Below are positions 43,466-52,527 of a stretch of DNA of 64,000 nt, one piece after another. Every line of letters starts with the position of its first letter. The first letter of the stretch is position 1. A model generated the notes under the pieces. It was given only the letters and a program-made list of their open reading frames with translations, ran no database searches and was not told where the DNA came from. Position numbers and translations under genes: made by a program. The DNA comes from Microtetraspora niveoalba (GTDB taxonomy: Bacteria > Actinomycetota > Actinomycetes > Streptosporangiales > Streptosporangiaceae), in the NCBI RefSeq assembly GCF_001570405.1, contig NZ_BBYM01000012.1, positions 100,202 to 164,201 of the forward strand. Reading direction: 5' to 3'.

Positions 43466-44980
43466 ATGCGGACCGCGTACACCTCTGACCAGATCCGGGC
43501 CGCCGAACTGGCGCTGATGGCGCGGCTGCCCGAGGGCGCCCTGATGCAGCGGGCCGCCGCCGGGCTCGCCGCCGCCTGCGTCCGTGCCCTCGCCGCGGGG
43601 CGTCGCCGCGTGTACGGCTCCCGCGTCGTCCTCCTGGTCGGGAGCGGCGACAACGGGGGAGACGCCCTGTACGCCGGGGCCCGGCTGGCCGCGAGGGGCG
43701 CCCGGGTGGACGCGATCCTCGCCGGGTCGCGCGCCCACCAGGGAGGGCTGGCCGCGTTGCGCGCCGCGGGCGGCCGGGCCGCCGGGTTCGCCCCCGGACC
43801 GGCCCGCGAGCTGATCGACGCCGCCGACCTCGTCATGGACGGCCTGGTCGGCATCGGGAGCACGGGCGCGCTGCGCGAGCCGTACGGGACGCTGGCCGGG
43901 TTCGCCGCCGACGGCCCCGGCCTGGTCGTCGCGGTGGACGTGCCGAGCGGGGTGGACGCGAGCACCGGACGCGTGGACGGGCAGGCGGTGCGGGCGCACA
44001 CGACCGTGACGTTCGGCGCGTACAAGATCGGCCTGATCGTCGACCCCGGCGCGTCGCTGTGCGGGCCGGTGGAGCTGGTGGACATCGGGCTGGGGCCGTA
44101 CCTCCCGGACGCGGACCTGGCCGCGCTGACCGGCGACGACGTCGCCGACCTGCTGCCGAGGCCCGCCCCGGAGTCGGACAAGTACCGCAGGGGCGTGGTC
44201 GGGATCGTCGCGGGAAGCGACACCTTCACCGGCGCCGCGGTGCTCGCCACAGGGGGCGCGGTGCGGGCGGGGGCGGGCATGGTGCGCTTCGCGAGCGTCG
44301 AGGAACCCGTACGCCAGGTCAGGGCGCGCTGGCCCGAGGCCGTGACGACGGTTCTCACGCCGGGCCGGGGAGGCGTGCTCGACGGCGTCGGGCGGGTGCA
44401 GGCGTGGGTGGTCGGGCCGGGCCTCGGCACCGGCCCGCACGCGCGCGAGATCGTCGGGGAGGTCCTGGCGACCGGGCTCCCCGTCCTCGTGGACGCCGAC
44501 GGGCTGACCGTCGTCGCCGGGGACAGGTCGCTGCTGCGCAGGCCGGCGCCGACGCTGCTCACGCCGCACGCGGGGGAGCTGGCCCGGCTTCTCGGCGTGC
44601 CGCGCGACCACGTCGAGGCGCGGCGGATCGAGTACGTCCGCCGCGCGGCGCACGAACTGGGCGCGACCGTCCTGCTGAAGGGGTCCACCACGCTCGTGGC
44701 CGAGGAGGACCGGCCGGTGCGGGTCAACTCCACCGGTACGCCGTGGCTCGCCACGGGCGGCACGGGCGATGTGCTCTCCGGTGTCGCGGGCGCGCTGCTC
44801 GCGGGCGGACTGAGCTGCTACGACGCCGCGTCGTGCGCCGCTCACCTGCACGGGCTCGCCGGCCGGATCGCGGCGGCCGGGCCGGAGCGGCCCCGGCGCG
44901 GGGCGCGGGCCGGCGGCGAGGCGCCGATCGCGGCGCTCGACGTCGCCGAGGCCCTCCCGGAGGCGGTCCGCACGTTGTGA
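43466..44980 (+). CDS. nnr: Bifunctional NAD(P)H-hydrate epimerase / ADP-dependent NAD(P)H-hydrate dehydratase
   Basis: Repairs damaged NADH and NADPH hydrates; 504 residues with two domains. The N-terminal YjeF-type epimerase domain (about 1-215) has VGSGDNGGDALYAGARLAARG. The C-terminal ribokinase-like dehydratase domain (about 225-504) has the GTGDVLSGVAGALLAGG nucleotide motif and PGLGTGPHAREIV. The start is ATG 43466, likely leaderless. It lies in the conserved acpS-nnr-alr order of actinobacteria. Confidence 0.95.
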   Translation: MRTAYTSDQIRAAELALMARLPEGALMQRAAAGLAAACVRALAAGRRRVYGSRVVLLVGSGDNGGDALYAGARLAARGARVDAILAGSRAHQGGLAALRAAGGRAAGFAPGPARELIDAADLVMDGLVGIGSTGALREPYGTLAGFAADGPGLVVAVDVPSGVDASTGRVDGQAVRAHTTVTFGAYKIGLIVDPGASLCGPVELVDIGLGPYLPDADLAALTGDDVADLLPRPAPESDKYRRGVVGIVAGSDTFTGAAVLATGGAVRAGAGMVRFASVEEPVRQVRARWPEAVTTVLTPGRGGVLDGVGRVQAWVVGPGLGTGPHAREIVGEVLATGLPVLVDADGLTVVAGDRSLLRRPAPTLLTPHAGELARLLGVPRDHVEARRIEYVRRAAHELGATVLLKGSTTLVAEEDRPVRVNSTGTPWLATGGTGDVLSGVAGALLAGGLSCYDAASCAAHLHGLAGRIAAAGPERPRRGARAGGEAPIAALDVAEALPEAVRTL

Positions 44981-45030
44981 CGCGGGCCCGGACGGCCCGA
45001 GCAACCGTGATCACCTGACAAACTGGAACG

Positions 45031-46188
45031 ATGAGTTTCCCGATCGCCGTCGACGCGAAAGACCAGGTCCGGACCCCTGCCGAGGCACGGGTGGACCTCG
45101 CCGCGATCCGGCACAACGTCGGACTCCTCACCCGGCAGGCGTCCGGAGCCGAGGTCATGGTCGCGGTCAAGGCCGACGCGTACGGCCACGGGCTGGTCCC
45201 CTGCGGGCGGGCCGCGCTGGAGGGCGGCGCCACGAGGCTGGGCGTCGCGTTCATCCGCGAGGCGCTGGCCCTGCGCGCCGAGGGGGTCACCGCCCCGATC
45301 CTCGCCTGGCTCATCACGCCGGACGAGCCGCTGGACGAGGCGCTGCTGCAGGGGGTGGAGCTGTCGGCGAGCGCGCCCTGGCTGATCGACGCCATCGTGG
45401 CCGCCGCCGCGCGCACCGGCCGCACCGCCCGTGTGCACCTGGAGGTCGACACCGGGATGTCGCGGGGCGGCGCGCCGCTCGCGGGCTGGTCCGAGCTGAT
45501 CGACGCGGCGCTGGCGGCGCGGGCGGAGGGCGCCGTCGAGATCGCCGGAATGTGGTCCCACTTCGCCTGCGCGGACATCCCGGGCCACCCGTCCATCGAG
45601 GCGCAGCTCGCCGTGTTCGACGAGGCGCTGCGCGTCGCCGACGCGATGCGCGTGCCGAGCGACGCGATCCGCCACATCGCCAACTCCGCCGCCACCTTCA
45701 CCCTTCCGCAGGCGCGGTACGACATGGTCCGGCCCGGCATCGCGTCGTACGGGCTGAGCCCGATCCCGGAGATGGGCGACTTCGGGCTGCGCCCGGCCAT
45801 GACGCTCGCGGCGCGGCTCGCGCAGGCCAAGCGGGTGCCCGCCGGGGCGGGCGTCTCCTACGGCCATCTGTACGTCACGGAGCGCGAGACGACGCTGGCG
45901 CTGGTGCCCCTCGGGTACGCGGACGGCATCCTGCGCGGCGCGACCAACCGGGCGGAGGTCCTGCTCGCGGGCCGCCGGCGGCGGATCGCTGGGCGGGTCT
46001 GCATGGACCAGTTCGTCGTTGACGCGGGGGACGACGCCGTCGCCGAGGGTGACGAGGTGATCCTCTTCGGCCCCGGCACGCAGGGCGAGGCCACCTGCCA
46101 GGAGTGGGCCGATTCCCTCGGGACGATCACTCATGAGATCGTGACCAGGATTGGATCCCGCGTCCCACGCGTTTACGCAGGCGACTGA
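45031..46188 (+). CDS. alr: Alanine racemase
   Basis: PLP enzyme that makes D-alanine for peptidoglycan, 385 residues. The PLP lysine is Lys47 in VAVKADAYGHG; the second catalytic residue is the tyrosine in GVSYGHLYV near 276; RVCMDQFVVD and LFGPG are also conserved. It starts at ATG 45031; a weak -10-like CAAACT lies six bases upstream, again compatible with a leaderless mRNA. It is the target of D-cycloserine in other bacteria. Confidence 0.97.
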   Translation: MSFPIAVDAKDQVRTPAEARVDLAAIRHNVGLLTRQASGAEVMVAVKADAYGHGLVPCGRAALEGGATRLGVAFIREALALRAEGVTAPILAWLITPDEPLDEALLQGVELSASAPWLIDAIVAAAARTGRTARVHLEVDTGMSRGGAPLAGWSELIDAALAARAEGAVEIAGMWSHFACADIPGHPSIEAQLAVFDEALRVADAMRVPSDAIRHIANSAATFTLPQARYDMVRPGIASYGLSPIPEMGDFGLRPAMTLAARLAQAKRVPAGAGVSYGHLYVTERETTLALVPLGYADGILRGATNRAEVLLAGRRRRIAGRVCMDQFVVDAGDDAVAEGDEVILFGPGTQGEATCQEWADSLGTITHEIVTRIGSRVPRVYAGD

Positions 46189-46241
46189 GGAGATCGGGTG
46201 GAGCCGGCCGGCAGCGCGCCGCCGACATGAGGAGAGCAGGT

Positions 46242-47294
46242 ATGAGCACACGCCGCAAGGTCGGGATCGCCGGGGCCGTCGTGGGCGCCGCGTCGGCGGG
46301 CGCGGCGGCGGCGGCCATGGCGAAGCGGTACGCCGTCGGCCGGATACGGCTGCGCCCCGATCTGGAGGCGAGCGAACCCTTCGGTGAGGTGCGTGGGCAC
46401 GAGGTCACGTTGACCACCTCCGACGGCGTGCTGATCCACGCGGAGGTCGACGGGCCGGACGACGCCCCCCTCACGGTGGTGCTGTGTCACGGCTACTGCC
46501 TCGCCTCGGACTCCTGGCACTACCAGCGGCGCGAGCTGCGCGGGACGTACCGGGTGGTGACGTGGGATCAGCGCTGCCACGGCGCGTCGGCGCGGGCCGA
46601 GCCGAGCGACTGCACGATCGAGCGCCTCGGCGAGGACCTCGCGCTCGTGCTGGAGGAGCTGGTCCCCGGCCCGTGCGTGCTCGTCGGCCACTCCATGGGC
46701 GGGATGACGATCATGGCGCTGGCGGAGCGGCGGCCGGAGCTGTTCGGCGACAGGGTGCGCGGCGTGGCGCTCATCTCCACGTCGGCGGGAAAGCTGGCGG
46801 AGCTCACCCTCGGCCTGCCCGCGCTGGTGTCGAAGATCGTGCACAAGGCGGTCCCCTCGGCGGTGTCGGTGATGCGCAAGCGCGGCTCGCTGGTCGACCG
46901 GGGCCGCGAGGCGGGCAACGACGTCGCGTTCCTCGCGGTGCGCCATCTCGGGTTCGGCGACTCCCAGAACGTCAGCCCCACCGTGGTGGACTTCGTCGAG
47001 TCGATGATCAGGGCCACCCCGTCGGAGGTGATCGCCGACTTCTATCCGGCGCTCATGTCCCACGACAAGCTGACCGCGCTCGACGTGCTCAACAAGGTGC
47101 CGACCTCGATCATCGTCGGCGAGCGCGACTGGCTCACCCCGCCCGACCACAGCCGCGCGATCGCGGCGGCGGTGCCGACCGCGCAGCTGACCACCGTCCC
47201 CACCGCGTCCCATCTCGTGCAGTTGGAGAGCCCGGCGGTCGTCAACAACGCGCTGCGCGAGCTCCTCAAGCGAGCCGAACGCGGCGAAGCCTGA
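46242..47294 (+). CDS. Alpha/beta hydrolase with N-terminal membrane segment
   Basis: A 350-residue hydrolase. An Ala/Gly-rich hydrophobic N-terminus (IAGAVVGAASAGAAAAAMA) may anchor it in the membrane. The catalytic triad is the serine in GHSMGG, the aspartate in GERDWLTP and the histidine in ASHLVQLE; the oxyanion segment is HGYCLASDSW. The substrate cannot be told from sequence. ATG 46242 is chosen for the GAGGAG site upstream; ATG 46227 is the alternative. Hydrolases of this kind often sit between alr and tsaE in actinobacteria. Confidence 0.9.
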   Translation: MSTRRKVGIAGAVVGAASAGAAAAAMAKRYAVGRIRLRPDLEASEPFGEVRGHEVTLTTSDGVLIHAEVDGPDDAPLTVVLCHGYCLASDSWHYQRRELRGTYRVVTWDQRCHGASARAEPSDCTIERLGEDLALVLEELVPGPCVLVGHSMGGMTIMALAERRPELFGDRVRGVALISTSAGKLAELTLGLPALVSKIVHKAVPSAVSVMRKRGSLVDRGREAGNDVAFLAVRHLGFGDSQNVSPTVVDFVESMIRATPSEVIADFYPALMSHDKLTALDVLNKVPTSIIVGERDWLTPPDHSRAIAAAVPTAQLTTVPTASHLVQLESPAVVNNALRELLKRAERGEA

Positions 47295-47390
47295 GCCGCC
47301 TTCCCCTGCCTGTCACACGCAATACAGTGTTTACCGGTGTGGAGTGTCAGGCGAGCGGCCGGTGAGTCCGGCCGAACGGAGGAGCGACCA

Positions 47391-47846
47391 GTGAGAACCG
47401 TCCGTACGACCGAGGAGATGCGGGCGCTGGGCGCGGAGATCGCGGAGCTGCTGCGCGCGGGCGATCTGATGGTGCTCACCGGGCCGCTGGGCGCGGGGAA
47501 GACCACGCTGGTGCAGGGCATCGCCGAGGGGCTGAAGGTGCGCGGCCCGATCACGTCGCCGACGTTCGTGATCGCGCGGGTCCATCCGTCGTTGTCGGGC
47601 GGTCCGGCTCTGGTGCACGCCGACGCGTACCGCATCGGCGGCTCGCTGGAGGTCGACGACCTCGACCTGGACGCGTCGCTCGCGGACTCGGTCACCGTGG
47701 TCGAGTGGGGTGAGGGGCTGGTCGAGGGCCTCGCCGACGACCGCCTGGAGGTCGTGATCGAGCGCGACGCCGAGGGCGAGGACCGGCGGGTACGGCTTCG
47801 CGGGGTCGGCGAGCGCTGGTCGGACGTCCCGGCATCTCTGGGCTAA
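47391..47846 (+). CDS. tsaE: tRNA threonylcarbamoyladenosine biosynthesis ATPase TsaE
   Basis: ATPase that supports the TsaB-TsaD complex in making t6A at position 37 of tRNAs, 151 residues. The P-loop is GPLGAGKTT, followed by ITSPTFVIARVH and the conserved ADAYR and VVEWGE. The start is GTG 47391, with GGAGGAG upstream. The usual partner tsaB is not next but 1.4 kb away, behind a sortase cassette. TTCCCC(47301)-N16-TACAGT(47323) is a possible promoter. Confidence 0.96.
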   Translation: MRTVRTTEEMRALGAEIAELLRAGDLMVLTGPLGAGKTTLVQGIAEGLKVRGPITSPTFVIARVHPSLSGGPALVHADAYRIGGSLEVDDLDLDASLADSVTVVEWGEGLVEGLADDRLEVVIERDAEGEDRRVRLRGVGERWSDVPASLG

Positions 47847-47958
47847 CCGGAATCCCCTCCTCGGAACAACCGAAAAGACCACTCCGGAGACACCCAACTG
47901 ATTCGTTCTGAATCCTCCATTAAGAAGATCTTTAGCCCTGGGTTGGCATAGATTTTCT

Positions 47959-47964
47959 GGGTAT
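47959..47964 (+). promoter_or_regulatory. Possible SigB-like -10 (GGGTAT) before the secreted-protein gene
   Basis: GGGTAT at 47959-47964, with GGTTGGC about 12 bases upstream, resembles the GNNT...GGGTA(C/T) promoters used by SigB-type stress sigma factors of actinobacteria. The ATG is 24 bases downstream, preceded by GGAGGGG. Only the -10 match is strong. Confidence 0.35.
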
Positions 47965-47987
47965 ACAGGGTCCGGAGGGGTGGTCGG

Positions 47988-48620
47988 ATGATCAAGGTCA
48001 GGCTTGTCGCCGTCACAGGGATGATCCTGCTCGGCGGGCTCGGCTGCACCGCCGAGGCGCAGACGGCCGGCACCAACCCCACGGCCACCCTCACACCCGG
48101 GCAACCGTCGCCGTCCGTCACCCTCCCCCGGCAGGACATCAAGGTCACGGTCGAGCCGGCCAAGGTCGAGGGCGGGTCCACCCGGACCGTCCACATCACG
48201 GCGTACTGCCCGCTGCCGCAGGGCGGGACCGACTATCGCGCCACCGCCCGGTCGGACGCGTTCACCGGACTGGTGACGCTGGTCGCCCCGACCGGCACGC
48301 CCGCGCCCGACTCCAGCCCCGGCGTTCCGGCGGTGCGCGGCGGCGCGAACGTCCGGGCCGAGGCCAAGCCGGGCGGCTACAAGGTCGAGGTGCGCTGCGA
48401 GGCCACCAACGACATCGGCAGCGCCTCCCTCAAGGTCACTCCCGGCGCCGCGCCCGAGCACACGAAGATCCCCACCCGCGCTCCGCACGCGGGCGGCGGC
48501 GGCACCGCCGCGGGCGGGCCCGAGGAGGAGTCCGGCGCGCCGATCGGGGCGAGCGCGGTCGCCGTCATCGTGGCCGCCGGCGTCGCCGTGGGCCTGGCCC
48601 GCAGGCGCGCGGGGCGTTAG
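47988..48620 (+). CDS. Secreted protein with C-terminal membrane anchor, candidate sortase substrate
   Basis: A 210-residue exported protein. The N-terminal signal (VRLVAVTGMILLGGLGC) could be cut by signal peptidase I after AEA, or be lipidated at Cys20, though the lipobox is not canonical. The mature part has a predicted beta-rich region with two cysteines (YCPLP, VRCEAT). The C-terminus is arranged like a sorting signal: APHAGGGG-type motif, a 20-residue spacer, a membrane helix (ASAVAVIVAAGVAVGLA) and RRRAGR. The next gene, one base downstream, is a sortase, which supports that reading. The exact LPXTG motif is absent, so this is an inference. Confidence 0.8.
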   Translation: MIKVRLVAVTGMILLGGLGCTAEAQTAGTNPTATLTPGQPSPSVTLPRQDIKVTVEPAKVEGGSTRTVHITAYCPLPQGGTDYRATARSDAFTGLVTLVAPTGTPAPDSSPGVPAVRGGANVRAEAKPGGYKVEVRCEATNDIGSASLKVTPGAAPEHTKIPTRAPHAGGGGTAAGGPEEESGAPIGASAVAVIVAAGVAVGLARRRAGR

Positions 48621-48621
48621 C

Positions 48622-49185
48622 TTGGCCGGTTCGTCCCGGTGGGTGGTCATCGCCGGGATCGCCACCGGGCTGGCGTTGTTCGCGATGAGCGGCCGGGAGG
48701 GCGAGCAGACGACCCCCGCCCCCGCCTCCGCCGTCGTGCCCAAGCGCATCGACATCCCCGCGCTGAAACTCAAGGCCCCGCTGATGAAGCTCGGACTCTC
48801 CACGGAGGGCGACGTCGAGCTCCCGCCGTACGACAAGCCGGGTATGGCCGGGTGGTACACGGGCAGCGCGGTCCCCGGCGACCGCGGAGCGTCGGTGATC
48901 ATCGGGCATGTGGACACGAAGACGGCGCCCGCCGTCTTCTACCGGCTGCGCGAGCTGCGCAAGGGGCAGCTCGTCAGGGTGCTGCGCAGCGACGGGCGGA
49001 CGGCCGAGTACCGCGTCGACTCAGTCGAGCGCATCCCCAAGAGCGACTTCCCCGCCGAGCGCGTGTACACCGAGGACGGCCTGCGCCTGATCACCTGCGG
49101 CGGCAGCTTCGACTGGGCCCGGCACGAGTACCGCGACAACGTCATCGTCTACGCCTCGCCGGCCGGGAGCGACCCCCGCGCGTAG
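48622..49185 (+). CDS. Class F-like sortase
   Basis: Membrane-anchored transpeptidase of 187 residues. A single N-terminal helix (WVVIAGIATGLALFAM) precedes a sortase domain. The catalytic residues are His96 in IIGHVDT, Cys159 in LITCGGSFD and Arg171 in HEYRDNVIVYA. The short form without extra C-terminal parts fits class F. It starts at TTG 48622, one base after the preceding stop, so it is translationally coupled to its likely substrate gene. Confidence 0.92.
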   Translation: MAGSSRWVVIAGIATGLALFAMSGREGEQTTPAPASAVVPKRIDIPALKLKAPLMKLGLSTEGDVELPPYDKPGMAGWYTGSAVPGDRGASVIIGHVDTKTAPAVFYRLRELRKGQLVRVLRSDGRTAEYRVDSVERIPKSDFPAERVYTEDGLRLITCGGSFDWARHEYRDNVIVYASPAGSDPRA

Positions 49186-49273
49186 CCCCCACCCGCCCCG
49201 CGAGTCCCGCGGCCCGGCCGCCCGGCGGGGCGCAGAGACGCGCGTGACGGGCCCGGGGGGACCCGACAGCGGC

Positions 49274-49279
49274 TAGGCT
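49274..49279 (+). promoter_or_regulatory. Leaderless-type -10 box of tsaB
   Basis: TAGGCT followed by TGGCCTTT and GTG 49288; predicted start at 49286. Confidence 0.55.
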
Positions 49280-49287
49280 TGGCCTTT

Positions 49288-50061
49288 GTGCTGGTCTTGG
49301 CCCTCGATACCGCTACCCCCGCAGTCACGGCCGCGTTGCACGACGGCAGTCGCGTGCTGGCCGAGTCGACCACGGTCGACGCCCGCCGCCACGGGGAGCT
49401 GCTCGCTCCCGCGGTCGAGCGCGTGCTGCGTGACTGCGACGCCTCCCTGCGTGACGTGACCGTCATCGTCGCCGGCTCCGGCCCCGGGCCGTACACGGGC
49501 CTGCGGGTCGGGTTGATGACCGCGAGCGCGCTGGCCGCGACCGTGGGCGTCCACGCGTACGGCGTGTGCACGCTCGACGCGATCGCCTTCGCCTCCGGCA
49601 GGACCGAGCCGTTCCTCGTGGCGACCGACGCCCGGCGCAAGGAGGTCTTCTGGGCGCGGTACGGCGACGCGCGCACCCGCCTGGACGGGCCGCGCGTGGA
49701 CCGGCCGCACGACCTGCCCGCGGAGCTGCCGGTGATCGGCGCGGGCGCCCGGATGTACGCCGAGACGATCGGCGGCGATCGGGTCGGCGACCCGGAGTAC
49801 CCGTCGGCGGGGGCGCTCGCGGCGCTCGCCGCGGAGCACCTGGCCGGGCTCGCCCCCGAGCGGGCGGCCGAGCTGGCCAGGGTGCCCGACGGGCGGATCG
49901 ACTCGGTCGAGCAGGCGAGCGGGCTGGCGGTGCTCGGCCCGGCGCGGCCGATCTACCTGCGCAGGCCCGACGCGCAGATCCCCGGCGCCCCGAAGAAGGT
50001 GCTGGAGCAGGCCCGGCGCGGCGAGCCGCGGGACGAGCGAGGAGTGGTGAGCGGCCAGTGA
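49288..50061 (+). CDS. tsaB: tRNA threonylcarbamoyladenosine biosynthesis protein TsaB
   Basis: Partner and activator of TsaD in t6A synthesis, 257 residues. The conserved N-terminus VLALDTATPAVTAAL and the segment GSGPGPYTGLRVGLMTASALA mark the family. An upstream TTG at 49279 overlaps the -10 box, so GTG 49288 is taken. Its stop overlaps the rimI GTG by four bases. Confidence 0.95.
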   Translation: MLVLALDTATPAVTAALHDGSRVLAESTTVDARRHGELLAPAVERVLRDCDASLRDVTVIVAGSGPGPYTGLRVGLMTASALAATVGVHAYGVCTLDAIAFASGRTEPFLVATDARRKEVFWARYGDARTRLDGPRVDRPHDLPAELPVIGAGARMYAETIGGDRVGDPEYPSAGALAALAAEHLAGLAPERAAELARVPDGRIDSVEQASGLAVLGPARPIYLRRPDAQIPGAPKKVLEQARRGEPRDERGVVSGQ

Positions 50062-50528
50062 CCGCCCTCCTGCGCCAGATGACCATGGAGGACCTTCCGG
50101 CCGTGGTCGAGATCGAGCGGATCACGTTCCCGCTCGACGCCTGGAGCGAGGCCATGCTGCGTGGCGAGCTCGACGACCAGCCGCGCACCCGGCACTACGT
50201 GGTCGCCGTGGACGGTGACGAGATCGTGGGCTACGCCGGCCTGGCCGCCGCCGCCGACCAGGCCGACGTGCAGACGATCGCCGTCCTCGCCGACCATCGC
50301 AGGTCGGGCATCGGCGCCGCGCTGATGTCCGAGCTGCTCGCCGAGGCGGAACGGCGCGGCGCGAGCGAGGTCTTCCTGGAGGTCCGAGCGGACAACTCGC
50401 CCGCCCGCGCGATGTACGAGCGGTTCGGCTTCGAGCGGCTCGGCGTCCGGCGGAACTACTACGACGACGGAACCGACGCCATCACGATGGTGCGGGATCT
50501 CAGAGGAGGGGCGCATGAGCGGGCGTGA
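50058..50528 (+). CDS. rimI: Ribosomal protein S18-alanine N-acetyltransferase-like
   Basis: GNAT acetyltransferase of 156 residues. The acetyl-CoA loop [11 protein letters not shown], the segment [22 protein letters not shown] and [14 protein letters not shown] match RimI. The start is GTG 50058, overlapping tsaB; the end overlaps tsaD by 14 bases. The tsaB-rimI-tsaD order is widespread in actinobacteria. Confidence 0.95.
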   Translation: MTALLRQMTMEDLPAVVEIERITFPLDAWSEAMLRGELDDQPRTRHYVVAVDGDEIVGYAGLAAAADQADVQTIAVLADHRRSGIGAALMSELLAEAERRGASEVFLEVRADNSPARAMYERFGFERLGVRRNYYDDGTDAITMVRDLRGGAHERA

Positions 50529-51552
50529 CGAGCCGATCGTCCTGGGGATCGAGACGTCCTGCGACGAGACGGGGGTCGGTCTGGTCCGCGGCCACACGCT
50601 GCTGGCGAACACGATCGCGTCCAGCATGGAGGAGCACGCCCGCTTCGGCGGCGTGGTGCCCGAGGTGGCCTCGCGCGCGCACCTGGAGGCCATGGCCCCC
50701 ACGGTGGAGAGCGCGCTGGACAAGGCCGGTCTGCGCTTCTCCGACATCGACGCCGTCGCCGTCACCGCCGGTCCCGGCCTGGCGGGCGCGCTGCTCGTCG
50801 GCGTCGCCGCGGCCAAGGCGTACGCGCTGGGGCTGGGCGTCCCGCTGTACGGCGTCAACCACCTCGCCGCGCACGTCGCGGTCGACCAGCTCGAACACGG
50901 GCCGCTGCCCAAGCCGTCCATCGCCCTGCTGGTGTCCGGCGGCCACTCGTCGCTGCTGCTGGTCCCCGACGTCGCCCAGGACGTGATCTCGCTCGGCTCG
51001 ACCGTGGACGACGCCGCCGGCGAGGCGTTCGACAAGGTGGCCAGGGTGCTGGGCCTGCCGTTCCCCGGCGGCCCGCACATCGACCGCTCCGCCACGTCCG
51101 GCTCGGGCACGGCCATCGCCTTCCCTCGCGGCAAGTACGACGACGGCACGCTCGACTTCTCGTTCTCCGGCCTGAAGACGGCCGTCGCCCGCTGGGTCGA
51201 GGCGCGTACGGCCGCGGGCGAGACGGTCCCGGTGGCCGACGTGGCCGCGTCCTTCCAGGAGGCGGTCGTGGACGTGCTGACCCGCAAGGCGCTTCAGGCG
51301 TGCCGCCGCTACGACGTCAAGGACCTGCTCATCGGCGGCGGCGTCGCGGCCAACTCCCGACTGCGCGCGCTGGCCCAGGAACGCTGCGACGCGGCGGGCG
51401 TACGGCTGCGCGTGCCCCGGCCCGGGTTGTGCACCGACAACGGCGCCATGGTGGCCGCGCTCGGCTCCGAGCTGGTCGCGGCGGGGATCCGGCCGTCGGC
51501 GCTGGACATCCCGGCCGACTCCTCGCTCCCCATCACGGCCGTCCACGTCTGA
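50515..51552 (+). CDS. tsaD: tRNA N6-adenosine threonylcarbamoyltransferase TsaD
   Basis: Catalytic subunit for t6A37 formation, 345 residues, ASKHA fold. The metal-binding HxxxH motif is NHLAAHVAV; other signatures are [14 protein letters not shown] at the start, [12 protein letters not shown] and the glycine-rich [14 protein letters not shown]. The start is ATG 50515, with GAGGAGGGG upstream. It converges with the gene at 51562 with only nine bases between. Confidence 0.98.
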   Translation: MSGRDEPIVLGIETSCDETGVGLVRGHTLLANTIASSMEEHARFGGVVPEVASRAHLEAMAPTVESALDKAGLRFSDIDAVAVTAGPGLAGALLVGVAAAKAYALGLGVPLYGVNHLAAHVAVDQLEHGPLPKPSIALLVSGGHSSLLLVPDVAQDVISLGSTVDDAAGEAFDKVARVLGLPFPGGPHIDRSATSGSGTAIAFPRGKYDDGTLDFSFSGLKTAVARWVEARTAAGETVPVADVAASFQEAVVDVLTRKALQACRRYDVKDLLIGGGVAANSRLRALAQERCDAAGVRLRVPRPGLCTDNGAMVAALGSELVAAGIRPSALDIPADSSLPITAVHV

Positions 51553-51561
51553 GACGGGAGG

Positions 51562-52350
51562 TCACGCCGGGGGCCCCGAGGCCGGCGTCCCGCGCTCGAT
51601 CTCCGCGACCCGGCGGCCGATGTCGTCCACCCGTTGCCGTACCGCTTCCACGCGGCCGGTCAGGCGGGTCTCGGTCGAGATCAGGTGTTCGTCGAGGGCG
51701 GTGAACCGGCCGTCGATTCGTCCCTCCACCACGTCGAAGCGGTCGTCGTGGCGGCTCAGGTGCCCGTCGATCGTGTTGAGCCTGGCGTCGGCGGCGCCGA
51801 GGGTCGTGGTCGCGCCGCGCAGGTGTGCCCCGAGGTCCGCCAGATGCTCCTCGGCGGCCGCCAGATGGCCCTCGACGGCCGTGACCCGGCCCTCGACGCC
51901 GTCGAGCCTGCCGCCCAGCCGTTCGGCGGCTCGCGCCAGCTCGCCGACGGCGCCGTCGAGCCGGCTGAAACGCCCGGCGGCGGCGTCCATGCTCGCCTGG
52001 AGCCGGTCCACGCGCTCGCCGACCTCGTCGATCTGGTCGCGGACCACCTCGACGTGCCGGGCGAGGCTCTCGGCCCAGGTCGGGGGTTTCGCGGAGAGGA
52101 CGTCGATCTGGTCGCCGAGCGACTCGATCATGCCGGCGAGGCCGCCGAGCCCCCCGAGTCCGCGCTCGCGAAGCTCGCGGAGCAGCCACTCCATGCCTTC
52201 GAGGCGCTGTCGGATCTCGTCGAGCGCGGCGCCCTGAGTGCGCTGCTCGTAGACGTGGTCCTGCGCCGCGCGGGCCAGCAGCTCGCGCATCCGCTCGGAT
52301 ACGGCGGTCTGGCTGCCAGATTGGAGGAGGCCGTGGCTGGAGTGGTCCAC
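51562..52350 (-). CDS. Predicted long coiled-coil protein of unknown function
   Basis: A 262-residue, mostly helical protein with no membrane segment. From about residue 70 it shows repeating 7-residue and 11-residue patterns (RVDRLQASMDAA, RLGGRLDGVEGRVTAVEGHLAAAEEHLADLGAHL), like apolipoprotein or phasin-style coiled coils. GTG 52350 is chosen because AAGGAG lies seven bases upstream; longer frames add an unlikely N-terminus. Not recognised as a known family. Confidence 0.75.
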   Translation of the reverse strand: MDHSSHGLLQSGSQTAVSERMRELLARAAQDHVYEQRTQGAALDEIRQRLEGMEWLLRELRERGLGGLGGLAGMIESLGDQIDVLSAKPPTWAESLARHVEVVRDQIDEVGERVDRLQASMDAAAGRFSRLDGAVGELARAAERLGGRLDGVEGRVTAVEGHLAAAEEHLADLGAHLRGATTTLGAADARLNTIDGHLSRHDDRFDVVEGRIDGRFTALDEHLISTETRLTGRVEAVRQRVDDIGRRVAEIERGTPASGPPA

Positions 52351-52527
52351 CGAAAGCTCCTTCGCCCCGCCGGGACATGTACGGCGGGTTGATCCGGTTT
52401 CGAGGGATTCATGATCGGGCGGGACAGGCCCGACCGCCCACTGTAGCCGCGTACGGCGCCGGATTCCGGTGGGACGGTGAAACACTGTGGTTATCGCCGT
52501 ATTGCCGGGATAAGTCGTAGCTCCAGG

